Below, in pieces: positions 51,586 through 61,300 of a stretch of DNA of 64,000 bases (positions within the stretch are counted from its first letter, which is position 1; every line of letters begins with the position of its first letter). Below the pieces are notes generated by a model that saw nothing but the letters and a program-made list of their open reading frames with translations, was not told where the DNA came from and did not search any database. The DNA comes from Streptomyces venezuelae (GTDB lineage: Bacteria; Actinomycetota; Actinomycetes; Streptomycetales; Streptomycetaceae): NCBI RefSeq assembly GCF_008642375.1, contig NZ_CP029194.1:7000501-7064500 (forward strand), written 5' to 3'. The translations under genes were made by a program, and so were the position numbers.

Positions 51586-52017
51586 GGCGGCCGTCACCGC
51601 GCGCGACCTCCGCAGCCACCAGATGCCGGTCAGCGGCAGCAGGACCGGAATGAAGAGGTAGCCGTAGCCGTAGTCCGACCAGACCGTCGCGTCCGGGAAG
51701 GCGGACGGCTCGACCAGCGTCCAGGTCCCCACGACCAGCACGCCCGCGAGCTCGGCGGCGCAGCAGACCAGCGCCGCCCTGCGGGCCGTCTCCCCACCCC
51801 GTACCAGGGTGTAGGTGATGAAGGCGTAGACGACCGCGGCCACCGCCGAGAGGCCGTACGCGAGCGGCGCCCGGTCGAACTCGGTCGCGATCTGGTAGAT
51901 CGAGCGGGAGACCGCGCCGACCGACATCACGCCGTACAGCCAGACGAGCAGGATGCCCGGGCCCGAGACGAGACGGGTCCTCTTGCCCTGCGCCGCCTTC
52001 TCCTGCGTCTCGGTCAT
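51580..52017 (-). CDS. Small membrane protein of unknown function
   Basis: 145 residues with four predicted membrane helices (ILLVWLYGVMSVGAVSRSIY, LSAVAAVVYAFITYTLV, CAAELAGVLVVGTWTLV, LFIPVLLPLTGIWWL). Cytoplasmic tails are short and charged. No family assigned with confidence. It starts 2 nt after the stop of the next gene upstream, so both are one transcript and probably one complex. Confidence 0.75.
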   Translation of the reverse strand: MTETQEKAAQGKRTRLVSGPGILLVWLYGVMSVGAVSRSIYQIATEFDRAPLAYGLSAVAAVVYAFITYTLVRGGETARRAALVCCAAELAGVLVVGTWTLVEPSAFPDATVWSDYGYGYLFIPVLLPLTGIWWLRRSRAVTAAA

Positions 52018-52019
52018 GG

Positions 52020-52382
52020 TCAGCCCACCGTCCAGATGTCGTAGAGGCGCACTTCGAGCACGGCCAGGACGACCGCACCCGCGGCCACCGTCGCCGAGCC
52101 CCACCGGCTGCGCTCCGCGAGCGACATGAAGCCGGCGATCGGCACCGCGCACAGCGCGCCCAGCAGATAGGCGACGAAGATCGTCGCGCCCTCCTCGGCC
52201 TTCTCGCCGCGCACCAGCTGCACGATGCCGACGACCAGCTGGGTCAGGACCAGGAAGGTCACGACGGCCATACCGATGAAGTGCCAGTCCTTGGTCGGCT
52301 GGTCCCGGAAGGCGGCGAAGCCGCACCAGGCGGCGAGGGCGAGCGCGGCCACGGAGACCGTGACCGTCAGGGCGTCGAGCAT
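52020..52382 (-). CDS. Small membrane protein of unknown function
   Basis: 120 residues with four predicted helices (LTVTVSVAALALAAWCGFAAF, FIGMAVVTFLVLTQLVVGIVQLV, TIFVAYLLGALCAVPIAGF, VAAGAVVLAVLEVRL). Upstream on the minus strand TACCCT is 7 nt before the ATG, so the transcript appears leaderless. First gene of a two-gene operon with the 145-residue membrane protein. Confidence 0.78.
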   Translation of the reverse strand: MLDALTVTVSVAALALAAWCGFAAFRDQPTKDWHFIGMAVVTFLVLTQLVVGIVQLVRGEKAEEGATIFVAYLLGALCAVPIAGFMSLAERSRWGSATVAAGAVVLAVLEVRLYDIWTVG

Positions 52383-52408
52383 GCGCCCGAGGGTATTACG
52401 GTCGGAAA

Positions 52409-52529
52409 GGCCCGATGCGCTCGCCCCCTGCCTCCCGGCCCGATGCGCTCGCTCCCGCCCGCGCCTTCCGGCCCGAAGCGTGCGCTCCCGCCCCCCGCCT
52501 CCCGTCCCGAGGCGCGCGCTCCCGCCGCC
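52409..52529. repeat. Imperfect 28-34-bp tandem repeats, about four units
   Basis: Each unit starts GGCCCGATGCGCTCGC or a close variant, at 52409, 52437, 52470 and 52504, followed by a C-rich filler of changing length. It occupies the gap (52383-52742) between the divergent membrane-protein operon and metNIQ. No gene is seen there. Confidence 0.75.
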
Positions 52530-52685
52530 GCGCGAGCGGAAGGTGGTCTTGACCACACCCGCCCCTCGCCACCGCTGCCGAACCGCACCGCCGGCACCCC
52601 GGCCCACCCCGTCCCCGCAGGCCGCACCGGGTGGAATCGGCGCCCGGGCCCGCCCCGGTCGGTGTCCGCATGTCGTCTCAGAGCC

Positions 52686-52700
52686 GTCCGGTATTCGGAC
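52686..52700. promoter_or_regulatory. Palindrome upstream of the metNIQ promoter
   Basis: GTCCG-N5-CGGAC, nested in a wider pair GGTGTCCG (52661-52668) and CGGACACC (52696-52703). It lies about 30 nt before the -10 hexamer TTTACT (52730-52735), a good place for a regulator site. Candidate only. Confidence 0.4.
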
Positions 52701-52742
52701 ACCCCCCTTTCGTTCGCGAGTGCGCATGCTTTACTTGCAGAC

Positions 52743-52829
52743 ATGACCACGACGAGCAGCCGCACCCTTGCGACCGAGGCGATCACGACGCCCGGTGCTC
52801 GTTGTATGTGTCGAATGTGCGCCTTCTGA
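52743..52829 (+). CDS. Leaderless Cys-rich leader peptide of metNIQ
   Basis: 28 codons from ATG at 52743, ending in ARCMCRMCAF then TGA. Three of the last eight residues are Cys and two are Met, in a genome where both are rare codons. TTTACT ends 7 nt before the ATG, so the mRNA should start at the ATG. No ribosome site is needed or present. A leader like this lets ribosome stalling at Cys (or Met) codons alter the folding of the following 206 nt and so control metN. Confidence 0.7.
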   Translation: MTTTSSRTLATEAITTPGARCMCRMCAF

Positions 52830-52843
52830 GGGCCCCCGCCAGC

Positions 52844-52865
52844 GTCTCGCGCCCCGAAGCGAGAC
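52844..52865 (+). promoter_or_regulatory. Hairpin after the Cys-rich leader peptide
   Basis: GTCTCGC pairs with GCGAGAC around an 8-nt loop, starting 14 nt after the leader stop codon. A ribosome stalled on the Cys codons would change its pairing, so it is the likely attenuator or anti-attenuator arm. Confidence 0.45.
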
Positions 52866-53035
52866 TCGACGGCCGAGCCGATCCTCCCGCCATCCGGCGG
52901 TGGACCGTGCCTGCCCCGCGCACCCGCTGCCCCCGGCCACCCGCCGGACGGCCTCCGTGCGCCTGACTGTCCGAACGACGAATGCCCCGTGCCCGGCGGA
53001 CCCCGCGCCGCGCACTCGACAGTGACGGAAACCCT

Positions 53036-54094
53036 GTGATCACCACTTCGGGCCTGACCAAGGTCTACGAGTCGCGCGGCCGCCAGGTCACCGCTCTGGA
53101 CGGCGTCGACCTGCACGTCCGCGAGGGCGAGGTCTTCGGCGTGATCGGCCAGAGCGGCGCCGGCAAGTCCTCGCTCATCCGCTGCGTCAACCTTCTGGAG
53201 CGCCCCACCTCCGGCACCGTGACCGTCGACGGAACCGACCTCACCGCCCTCGCCGGAAGGGGCCGCCGCGCCGGGAAGGACCTGCGCCGGGCGCGCAGCA
53301 GCATCGGCATGGTCTTCCAGCACTTCAACCTGCTGTCCTCCCGCACGGTCAAGGACAACATCGAGCTCCCCCTGGAGATCCTCGGCGTCTCCGGCGCCGA
53401 GCGCTCCCGACGCGCCCTCGAACTTCTCGACCTCGTCGGCCTCGCCGACAAGGCCAAGTCCTACCCGGGCCAGCTCTCCGGCGGCCAGAAGCAGCGCGTC
53501 GGCATCGCCCGTGCCCTCGCCGGCGAGCCCAAGGTCCTCCTCTCCGACGAGGCCACCAGCGCCCTCGACCCGGAGACGACCCGCTCGATCCTCCAGCTCC
53601 TGCGCGACCTCAACCAGCAGCTCGGCCTCACCGTCCTGCTCATCACGCACGAGATGGACGTCGTCAAGACGATCTGCGACTCCGCCGCCCTGATGCAGCG
53701 CGGCCGCGTGGTCGAGTCCGGCACCGTCACCGAACTGCTCGCCACCCCCGGCTCCCAGCTGGCGGCCGAGCTCTTCCCGGTCAGCGGCGCACCCACCGGC
53801 CCCGACCGCACGGTCGTCGACGTCACCTTCCAGGGCGAGTCCGCGACCCAGCCGGTCATCTCCCAGCTCTCCCGTACCTACAACATCGACATCTCGATCC
53901 TCGGGGCGGCGATGGACACCGTGGGCGGGAAGCAGATCGGCCGGATGCGGATCGAGCTCCCCGGACGGTACGAGGACAACGTCGTCCCGGTCGGCTTCCT
54001 GCGCGAGCAGGGCCTCCAGGTCGAACTCGTCGAAGCCGAGGACGCCGCCGCGGCGGACACCGTGCCCGTTCTGGCCAAGGAAGGTGCCAAGTGA
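53036..54094 (+). CDS. metN: Methionine ABC transporter ATP-binding protein
   Basis: 352 residues. Walker A GQSGAGKSS, Q-loop MVFQHFNLL, signature LSGGQKQR, Walker B VLLSDEATSALD. A C-terminal NIL domain (residues about 260-340, VISQLSRTYNIDISILGAAMD) binds methionine and inhibits transport, the hallmark of MetN. GTG at 53036 gives the usual N-terminus (ITTSGLTKVYESRG); the open frame runs 18 codons upstream. Overlaps metI by 4 nt. Confidence 0.95.
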   Translation: MITTSGLTKVYESRGRQVTALDGVDLHVREGEVFGVIGQSGAGKSSLIRCVNLLERPTSGTVTVDGTDLTALAGRGRRAGKDLRRARSSIGMVFQHFNLLSSRTVKDNIELPLEILGVSGAERSRRALELLDLVGLADKAKSYPGQLSGGQKQRVGIARALAGEPKVLLSDEATSALDPETTRSILQLLRDLNQQLGLTVLLITHEMDVVKTICDSAALMQRGRVVESGTVTELLATPGSQLAAELFPVSGAPTGPDRTVVDVTFQGESATQPVISQLSRTYNIDISILGAAMDTVGGKQIGRMRIELPGRYEDNVVPVGFLREQGLQVELVEAEDAAAADTVPVLAKEGAK

Positions 54095-54759
54095 CCTGGT
54101 CCGAGATGCAGCCACTGCTTGAGCAGGGCACCGTCGACACGCTCTACATGGTCCTCTGGGCCACCGTCGTCACCGTGCTCGGCGGCCTGCCGCTCGGCAT
54201 CCTCCTCGTCCTCACGGACAAGGGCGGACTGCTGCAGAACCGGCCGGTGAACAAGATCGTCGGTGCGATCGTGAACATCGGGCGTTCGCTGCCCTTCATC
54301 ATCCTCCTGATCGCCCTGATCCCGTTCACCACCTTCGTCGTCGGCACCTTCATCGGTCCCACCGCGATGATCGTGCCGCTCGCCATCGGCGCCATCCCCT
54401 TCTTCGCGCGACTCGTCGAGACGGCGATCCGCGAAGTCGACCACGGGCTCGTCGAGGCCGTGCAGGCCATGGGCGGCGGCATTCCCACCATCGTCCGCAA
54501 GGTGCTGCTCCCGCAGGCCCTGCCCTCGCTCGTCTCGGGCGTCACCACCACGGTGATCGTGCTCATCGGCTACTCGGCCATGGCCGGCGCGGTCGGCGGC
54601 GAAGGCCTCGGCTCCAAGGCCGTCACCTACGGATACCAGCGCTTCGACACGACGTTCATGCTCGTCACGGTCGTCGTCCTCGTCCTGATCGTGACCGTCG
54701 TCCAGCTCATCGGCGACGGAGTCGTCCGACTCCTCGCCCGCCGGGGCCGTACCGCGTAA
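54091..54759 (+). CDS. metI: Methionine ABC transporter permease
   Basis: 222 residues, five predicted helices. The MetI permease signature with EAA loop VEAVQAMGGGIPTIVRKVLLPQALPSLVSG is present. It forms the membrane channel with MetN dimers. GTGA overlap with metN. Confidence 0.95.
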   Translation: MTWSEMQPLLEQGTVDTLYMVLWATVVTVLGGLPLGILLVLTDKGGLLQNRPVNKIVGAIVNIGRSLPFIILLIALIPFTTFVVGTFIGPTAMIVPLAIGAIPFFARLVETAIREVDHGLVEAVQAMGGGIPTIVRKVLLPQALPSLVSGVTTTVIVLIGYSAMAGAVGGEGLGSKAVTYGYQRFDTTFMLVTVVVLVLIVTVVQLIGDGVVRLLARRGRTA

Positions 54760-54852
54760 CGGCCCCCCGGCCACCCAGACTTCGTTTTTTCGAAGAACAG
54801 CCCGGACTTGTTGTCCAGGCGTCCACCGCACCACCGGAAAGAGGCACTCTTC

Positions 54853-55716
54853 GTGCGTAAGAACATCAAGCTCACCGCCGGTATCGCCGCCACCGCCGCC
54901 CTCGCCCTCGGCCTCACGGCCTGCGGCACCTCCTCGGACCCGTCGTCCGCCAAGGACTCGGCCGGCTCCGGCGACACCTCCAAGCCGCTCGTCGTCGCCG
55001 CGTCCCCGACGCCGCACGCCGACATCCTCAACTACGTCAAGGACAACCTGGCCGAGAAGGAAGGCCTGAAGCTGGAGGTGAAGGAGTTCACGGACTACGT
55101 CCTGCCGAACACCGCCACCCAGTCCGGCCAGGTCGACGCCAACTTCTTCCAGCACAAGCCGTACCTCGACGACTTCAACCAGAAGAACAAGACCACCATC
55201 GTCCCCGTGGTCAACGTCCACCTGGAGCCGCTGGGCCTCTACTCCAAGAGCCTCAAGTCGGTGAAGGACATCAAGGCGGGCCAGACGATCGCCGTCCCCA
55301 ACGACACCACCAACGGCGGCCGCGCGCTCCAGCTGCTCGCCGAGAACGGCCTGATCACCATCAAGCCGGGTGTCGGCACCAACGCCAAGCTCTCCGACAT
55401 CACGGACAAGAAGGGCCTGGAGTTCAAGGAGCTGGAGGCCGCCACCGTGCCCCGCGCCCTGAACGACGTGGACGCCGCCGTCATCAACGGCAACTACGCC
55501 ATCGAGGCCAAGCTCCAGCCGGCGAAGGACGCCCTCGTCCTGGAGAAGGCCGACGGCAACCCGTACGCCAACTTCCTCGCCGTCAAGGAGGGCAACGAGA
55601 AGGACGCCCGCGTGCAGAAGCTCGCCAAGCTCCTCAACTCGCCCGAGGTGAAGAAGTACATCGAGGACACGTACAAGGGTTCGGTCATCCCGGCCTTCGG
55701 AGCCGTCGCCAAGTAG
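54853..55716 (+). CDS. metQ: Methionine-binding lipoprotein
   Basis: 287 residues. The N-terminal lipobox LGLTACG follows a signal peptide. The NlpA/MetQ fold is clear: PTPHADILNYV, YVLPNTATQSGQVDANFFQHKPYLDDFN, IAVPNDTTNGGRALQLLAENGLI. It catches D- or L-methionine outside the membrane. A 93-nt gap after metI holds GACTTCGTTTTTTCGAAG, a weak T-rich hairpin that may reduce read-through. GTG at 54853 has GAAAGAGG upstream. Confidence 0.95.
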   Translation: MRKNIKLTAGIAATAALALGLTACGTSSDPSSAKDSAGSGDTSKPLVVAASPTPHADILNYVKDNLAEKEGLKLEVKEFTDYVLPNTATQSGQVDANFFQHKPYLDDFNQKNKTTIVPVVNVHLEPLGLYSKSLKSVKDIKAGQTIAVPNDTTNGGRALQLLAENGLITIKPGVGTNAKLSDITDKKGLEFKELEAATVPRALNDVDAAVINGNYAIEAKLQPAKDALVLEKADGNPYANFLAVKEGNEKDARVQKLAKLLNSPEVKKYIEDTYKGSVIPAFGAVAK

Positions 55717-55986
55717 GGCGGCAAGCAAGGCGCCGCGCGGGGCAGCAGGCAAGGCGCCGCGCAAGGTGCCGAGTCAGGCGTCCGCCAGGGCGCCGGGCAA
55801 GACTTCCGGAATCCGAGGAACCGTCAGACCGGTTCCCCCGTACAGTTCTTGTGCAGAAGGCCCCCGCACCCCGTCCGGTGCGCGGGGCCTTCGCCACACC
55901 CCCACCCGGCCATGCACGCCGACGGCCGCATGCTGCATGCTGTGCGTTCACGGTCGATTCGGACGGTCCACGGCATGGAGCTGAGC
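55717..55986. other. Intergenic region with short repeats and a hairpin
   Basis: GGCAAGCAAGGCGCCGCGC-like units repeat at 55718-55790. An imperfect hairpin at 55857-55891 (AAGGCCCC...GGGGCCTT) could end metNIQ transcription. No gene is supported. Confidence 0.5.
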
Positions 55987-56622
55987 ATGACTACCACCTT
56001 TCCGGACATCTCCATCAACACGGACCGGTTGGTGCTGCGCGCGCTCGAAGCCGGTGACGCCCCGGCGCTCGCCGAGATGATGAACGACGAGATGGTCGGC
56101 GCGTGGACGGCCGTCCCCCAGCCGTTCACCGAGGAAGCCGCCCGCCGCTGGATCGCCGAGTACGCCCCCACCGAACGCACCGCCGGCCGGGGCCTCGACC
56201 TCGCCGTCACCGAGTTCCTCACCCAGCGGCTCGTCGGCATCGTCCAGTTGAGCAACACGAACTGGCGCGTTCGCTCCACCGAGCTCTCCTACATCGTCGC
56301 CCCCTGGGCCCGCGGCGAGGGATACGCCTCCGAAGCCGCGCTCGCCACCGCCCAGTGGCTCTTCGGCGACCAGAAGTTCGAGCGCCTCGAACTGCGCACG
56401 GCGGCGGACAACACCGCCTCCCAGCAGGTCGCCCAGAAGATCGGCTGCATCAGCGAGGGCGTCCTGCGCAACGCCTGCATAGCCCGCGCCCGCACCGAGG
56501 ACGGCAGCTGGACCGAGCTGCGCACCGACTTCATCGTCTGGGGCCTCCTCCCCGAGGACCTCGACGGCGTCGCCGACCAGATGGCCGAAGCCGGATACTC
56601 CTCGTACACCGACTGGAGCTGA
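55987..56622 (+). CDS. GNAT acetyltransferase, RimJ/RimL type
   Basis: 211 residues. TDRLVLRALEAGDAPALAEMMND at the start, VGIVQLSNTNWRVRSTELSYIVAPWARGEGYASEAALATAQWLF with the acetyl-CoA loop, then LELRTAADNTASQQVAQKIGC. RimJ/RimL proteins acetylate ribosomal protein N-termini or small amines. ATG at 55987 has GGAG 5 nt upstream; ATG at 55975 is an alternative. Confidence 0.88.
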   Translation: MTTTFPDISINTDRLVLRALEAGDAPALAEMMNDEMVGAWTAVPQPFTEEAARRWIAEYAPTERTAGRGLDLAVTEFLTQRLVGIVQLSNTNWRVRSTELSYIVAPWARGEGYASEAALATAQWLFGDQKFERLELRTAADNTASQQVAQKIGCISEGVLRNACIARARTEDGSWTELRTDFIVWGLLPEDLDGVADQMAEAGYSSYTDWS

Positions 56623-56694
56623 GCCCGGGCGGTCGACCCGGGGTACGCTCGGCACGCCCCCGACCTGCGACAACACCACAGGAGACAGACGACG

Positions 56695-57984
56695 ATGGCC
56701 GACCGGGTCACGGTGATCGGCTGGGACGGCTCGCCCCTCACCTCGGCGGCCAGGTCGGCGCTGTCCGCCGCCACCCTCGTGGCCGGCGCCGCCCACCACC
56801 TGGCGCTGCCCGAGGTGCCCCCGGCCGCCGAACGCGTCCGCCTCGGCAGCGTCGACCTCGCCGCCCGCCGCATCGCGGGCCACCGCGGCACCGCCGTCGT
56901 CCTCGCCGACGGAGACCCCGGCTTCTTCGGCGTCGTCCGCACCCTGCGCGCCCCCGACCACGGCCTGGAGGTCGAGGTCGTCCCCGCCGTCTCCTCCGTC
57001 GCCGCCGCCTTCGCCCGCGCCGGGATGCCCTGGGAGGACGCCCGGATCGTCGTCGCCCACCAGCGCACCCTGCGCCGCGCCGTGAACGTCTGCCGTGCCC
57101 ACCCCAAGGTCGCCGTCCTCACCTCGCCCGGCGCCGGACCGGCCGAGCTCGCCCTCCTCCTCGAAGGCGTCCACCGCACCTTCGTCATCTGCGAGGAGCT
57201 CGGCACCGACCGCGAACGGGTCTCCGTACTCACCTCCGACAGGGCCGCCGACCATGCCTGGCGCGACCCCAACGTCGTCCTCGTCATCGGGGGAGTGGGC
57301 GGCGCCGGCGCCGGCGCTCCGGCCGCCCCCTGGCTGATGGGCCAGGACCCGGCCGTCCGGCCCGTACGGGGCTGGGGCCTGCCCGCGGAGGAGTACGCCC
57401 CCGAGGGGTACGGCCCCGAGGGGTACGGCCCGCGCGGGCACCGCCCCGCCGACGCCGCCCCGCCGAACCGGCCCGGAGCGGGCGAGGACCCGGCGCTGCG
57501 CGCCGCCCAGCTGGCCCGCCTCGGCCCCCGCGTCGGCGACCTCGTCTGGGACATCGGCTGCGCGGGCGGGGCCTTCGCCGTCGAGGCCGCCCGCTTCGGC
57601 GCCGCCGTCATCGCCGTGGACGTCGACCCGGCCGCCTGCGCCCGCACCGAGGCGGCCGCCCGCCGCCACGGCGTACCCCTGCAGACCGTCCCGGGCCGCG
57701 CCCCGCACGTCCTGGAGAACCTGCCCGAACCGGATGTCGTACGCATCGCGGCCGGCGGCGTCCCCGTCGTCACCGCCTGCACCGACCGGCGCCCCGAGCG
57801 CATCGTCGTCCACGCCTCCACACGCGACGAGGCGGAGGCCGTCGGCGCGGCGCTCGCCGACGGCGGCTACACCGTGGAGAGCCTCCTCCTCCAGACCGTC
57901 GGGCTCGACCCGGACGACTGGTCGGAGCGCGAGCGTTCGGTGGTCTTTCTGCTGGCCGGACGCAGGAGCGACAGCGCCCCGTGA
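56695..57984 (+). CDS. cobL: Precorrin-6Y C5,15-methyltransferase (CbiE-CbiT fusion)
   Basis: 429 residues. Residues 1-205 form the CbiE tetrapyrrole methylase (VTVIGWDGSPLT, LADGDPGFFGVVRTL, VPAVSSVAAAFARAGMPWEDARI). Residues 260-420 form CbiT (RVGDLVWDIGCAGGAFAVEAARFG). Together they add methyl groups at C5 and C15 and decarboxylate in cobalamin synthesis. The linker holds YAPEGYGPEGYGPRG, a small tandem repeat not needed for catalysis. AGGAGA lies before ATG. Confidence 0.93.
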   Translation: MADRVTVIGWDGSPLTSAARSALSAATLVAGAAHHLALPEVPPAAERVRLGSVDLAARRIAGHRGTAVVLADGDPGFFGVVRTLRAPDHGLEVEVVPAVSSVAAAFARAGMPWEDARIVVAHQRTLRRAVNVCRAHPKVAVLTSPGAGPAELALLLEGVHRTFVICEELGTDRERVSVLTSDRAADHAWRDPNVVLVIGGVGGAGAGAPAAPWLMGQDPAVRPVRGWGLPAEEYAPEGYGPEGYGPRGHRPADAAPPNRPGAGEDPALRAAQLARLGPRVGDLVWDIGCAGGAFAVEAARFGAAVIAVDVDPAACARTEAAARRHGVPLQTVPGRAPHVLENLPEPDVVRIAAGGVPVVTACTDRRPERIVVHASTRDEAEAVGAALADGGYTVESLLLQTVGLDPDDWSERERSVVFLLAGRRSDSAP

Positions 57985-58316
57985 CCCCGCCGCCCCACGG
58001 GGGCAGGTAGGCTGGCCGATTGTTGTACCGCACCGGGGCGTTCGGTATTTGTCCCCCTCGCTAGGCTGGGGGGACCCCCATCGAATGTCTCGAATCGGCG
58101 GCCCTTCCGGCTCGCCGATGTGGTACGCAGCAAAGGGGGGACCGCGCGACGTGGCGCAGTCCACAGCACGCCGTGGCGGATCTGCCTGCCACGACGGCCG
58201 AGGGCCGCGACAATGAGTGGGTGTCCGCGCGTCCTTCGTGCCGCGCGGCGCGTGCGCTCGTTGTTCTCGACGGGCGCAGGTCTGAAGGAAGCACAAGCGA
58301 TGGGCGAGGGGTACGC
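57985..58316 (+). promoter_or_regulatory. Promoter region of bluB-cobT
   Basis: 332 bases. Two TAGGCT hexamers occur at 58008-58013 and 58062-58067, so two start sites are possible. ATG at 58300 opens a six-codon ORF (MGEGYA) whose stop overlaps the bluB-cobT ATG (ATGA) and could couple translation. No cobalamin riboswitch core was found. An in-frame extension to GTG at 58173 has no ribosome site. Confidence 0.5.
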
Positions 58317-61300
58317 ATGACGGACACCGGCCAGGTCCCGGGCGAGGGACTGCCGGAGAACGCAGGCATGGTCGAGCAGCCGGGCATCCCCGCACCGGGC
58401 GCGTACACCTTCCTGGACCCCTCCGAGCACGCAGCCGAGGACGACGACATCCTTCTCATGCCGGGCGCCCAGGGCGCCTGGAGCGAGCACCCGCCGGGCG
58501 TCGCGCCCGCGCCGCCGGTGGCCGTACCGGCCCCGCTCGCGCCCCCCGTGGTCCCGCACCAGGGCGTTCCGCCCGTGACCGCCGCTCCGCCGGCGGCCCC
58601 GGAGGCGGCGGCCCCGATGGGCGACCCGCTCACCGACCCGCTCACGGGCCCGCTCCCGGACTCCTTCGTCCTCGCCGACGTACTGACCGCTCCTCAGGGC
58701 CAGACGCCGCCGCAGGCGCAGACCGCAGGCACTCCGCCGCACGGCATGCCCGCCCAGGGCACCCCGGCGCACGGCGTCCCCGTCGCCGCGCAGGAGCCCG
58801 TCCTCGCCGACCACGGCTACGAGCCCGGCATCCTCGACACCGGTGCCCACGAGGCCGCGGGCCGTGACTCCGGCTCCGTCGACCTCGGCGGCGTCCGCGT
58901 CCCGCCGCCCGTCGGCGCCCAGGTCCCGCCGCCCGCGCGCCGCCCGCTGCACATGGGCCCGCCCGTGCCCGAGGCCGGCGGCGTCGTCCTCTCGCTCGCC
59001 GACCGCGGCCCGGCCGCCGCGCCCGCCCAGGCCCCGCAGCCCGCGCCGGTCGTGGCCACCACGCCCGCACCGATGCCCATGCGGAACCAGGGACCGCCGA
59101 CGACGGGCCCCGAGTACTTCGACATCCCGCAGGACCAGCAGCTCGCGCCGCAGGGTGCCGAGCCGTGGGCCGCGCAGCCGCAGGAGGCCGTGGCGCCCGA
59201 GCCGGTCCTCCCCGCAGAAACGGTCGTCCCGCCGACCGGACAGTTCGTCCAGGTCGAGGGTTCCGTCCCGACGGCCCCGCACCTGGCCCCGACTCCGGCC
59301 GAGGAGCCCGTGGAGGCTGTCGAGGCCGTAGAGGCCGAGGCGGCTCCCGTCGCCCCCGTGGCCGTGGCTCCCGAGGCGCAGGCGGAGGAGCCCGCCGAGG
59401 CCCCGCAGCCGCAGCCTGAGCAGGCCGAGGCACAGGCCACGGTGCCCGCGCCGCGCGAGGCCGAGCCCGCCGCCGAGGCACCCGTTCTCGTACCCGAGAC
59501 CGAGGCCGAGGTCCTGCCGGAGCCCGCCGTCGAGATTCCGGCCGAGCCGGCCGTCGAGGCCGTCATCGTGGCCGAGGCGCCGGTGGAGCAGGCGCCGGTG
59601 GAGCCCCCCGTCGTGACGGAGGCCGCCCCCGAGCCCCTGCCCGAGCAGGCCCCCGAGGCCGAGGTCCAGGTCCAGGCAGAGGCGGCACTCCAGACTGAGC
59701 CGGCGGTTGCGGCCGAGCCCGTGACGCCCGAACAGCCCGAGCAGCCGGCGCAGCCCGTCCTCGCCGAGCCCACCGACCCGGTGGCGGAGCAGCCCGAGGC
59801 CGGCACCGGGGCGGAGACGGACCCCGAGGGCTTCGTGGACGCCGCGGACCTGGTGGAGGCCGACGAACTCCCGGCCACCGACGAGGCCGTCGCCCCGGCC
59901 GAGCTCCCGGTCGCGGCCGAACTTCCGGTCACCGACGAACTCCCCGCCACGGACGAGCCCGTCGTCACCGAAGCGGAGCCGACAGTCGTCGAACCGGCCG
60001 TCGAACCGGTCCTCGCCGAAGACCTCGCCGTCACGGACGCCCCTCCGGCCACCGAGGAGCCGGTCGTCACCGAGGAACTCGTCGTCACCGACGAGGACCC
60101 GGCTGTCGCCACCGCCCCGGCGCCCGGCTACGACGACGCCGAGCGCGAGGCCGTCCTGCGCGTGATGCGCGAGCGCCGCGACATCCGCAACGGCTTCCGC
60201 TCCGACCCGATCCCGCACGAGGTGCTGCTCCGCGTCCTGGAGGCCGCCCACACGGCCCCCAGCGTCGGCCACTCGCAGCCCTGGGACTTCGTCGTCATCC
60301 GCTCCGCCGAGACCCGGCAGACGATGCACGAGCTGGCCCAGCGGCAGCGCGAGGCGTACGCCAAGTCGCTGCCGAAGGCCCGGGCGAAGCAGTTCAAGGA
60401 ACTGAAGATCGAGGCCATCCTCGACACCCCGGTCAACATCGTCGTGACCGCCGACCCCACCCGGGGCGGCCGCCACACCCTGGGCCGCTACACGCAGCCG
60501 CAGATGGCCCCGTACTCCTCCGCGCTCGCGGTCGAGAACCTCTGGCTCGCCGCCCGCGCCGAGGGCCTCGGCGTCGGCTGGGTCAGCTTCTTCGACGAGC
60601 GCGAGATGGTCCGCGCCCTGGGCCTGCCCGAGCACCTCGAAGTGGTCGCGTACCTCTGCGTGGGTTACGTCGACGAGTTCCCCGACGAGCCCGAGCTGGC
60701 CCAGGCGGGCTGGTCCAAGCGCCGCCCGCTGGCCTGGGTCGTCCACGAGGAGACGTACGGCCGCCGCGCCCTGCCCGGCGAGGAGCCGCACGACCTGCTC
60801 CAGGAGACCGTCGCCAACATCCGCCCGCTGGACGCCAAGGCGCTCGGCGAGGCCTGGGAGCGCCAGAAGCGCATGACGAAGCCCGCGGGCGCCCTGGGCA
60901 TGCTGGAGATCATCTCCGCGCAGCTCTCCGGCCTCTCCCGGGTCTGCCCTCCGCCGATCCCGGAGCCCGCGGCCGTGGCGATCTTCGCCGGCGACCACGG
61001 GGTCCACGCCCAGGGCGTCACGCCCTGGCCGCAGGAGGTCACCGGCCAGATGGTGGCCAACTTCCTCGGCGGGGGAGCGGTCTGCAACGCCTTCGCGAAC
61101 CAGGTCGGCGCCGAGGTCTGCGTCATCGACGTGGGCGTGGCGTCCGAGCTCCCGGCGACGCCCGGCCTGCTGCCCCGCAAGGTCCGCCCCGGCACGGGTG
61201 ACTTCACCACGGGCCTGGCGATGACCCGCGAAGAGGTACTGGCCGCGATCGAGGTGGGCATCGAGACGGCCCGCGACCTCGTGGCGGCGGGCAACAAGGC

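Noticed and set aside
52382..53035. SAM riboswitch before metNIQ
   Set aside because: No S-box core was recognised; the Cys-rich leader ORF explains the region better.
57985..58316. Cobalamin riboswitch before bluB-cobT
   Set aside because: No B12-box-like core or pairing partner was found by eye; also none before cobL or cobA.
58173..58316. N-terminal extension of bluB-cobT from GTG 58173
   Set aside because: No ribosome site at that GTG, and the encoded Arg/Ser-rich segment differs from the acidic Pro-rich start that follows ATG 58317.
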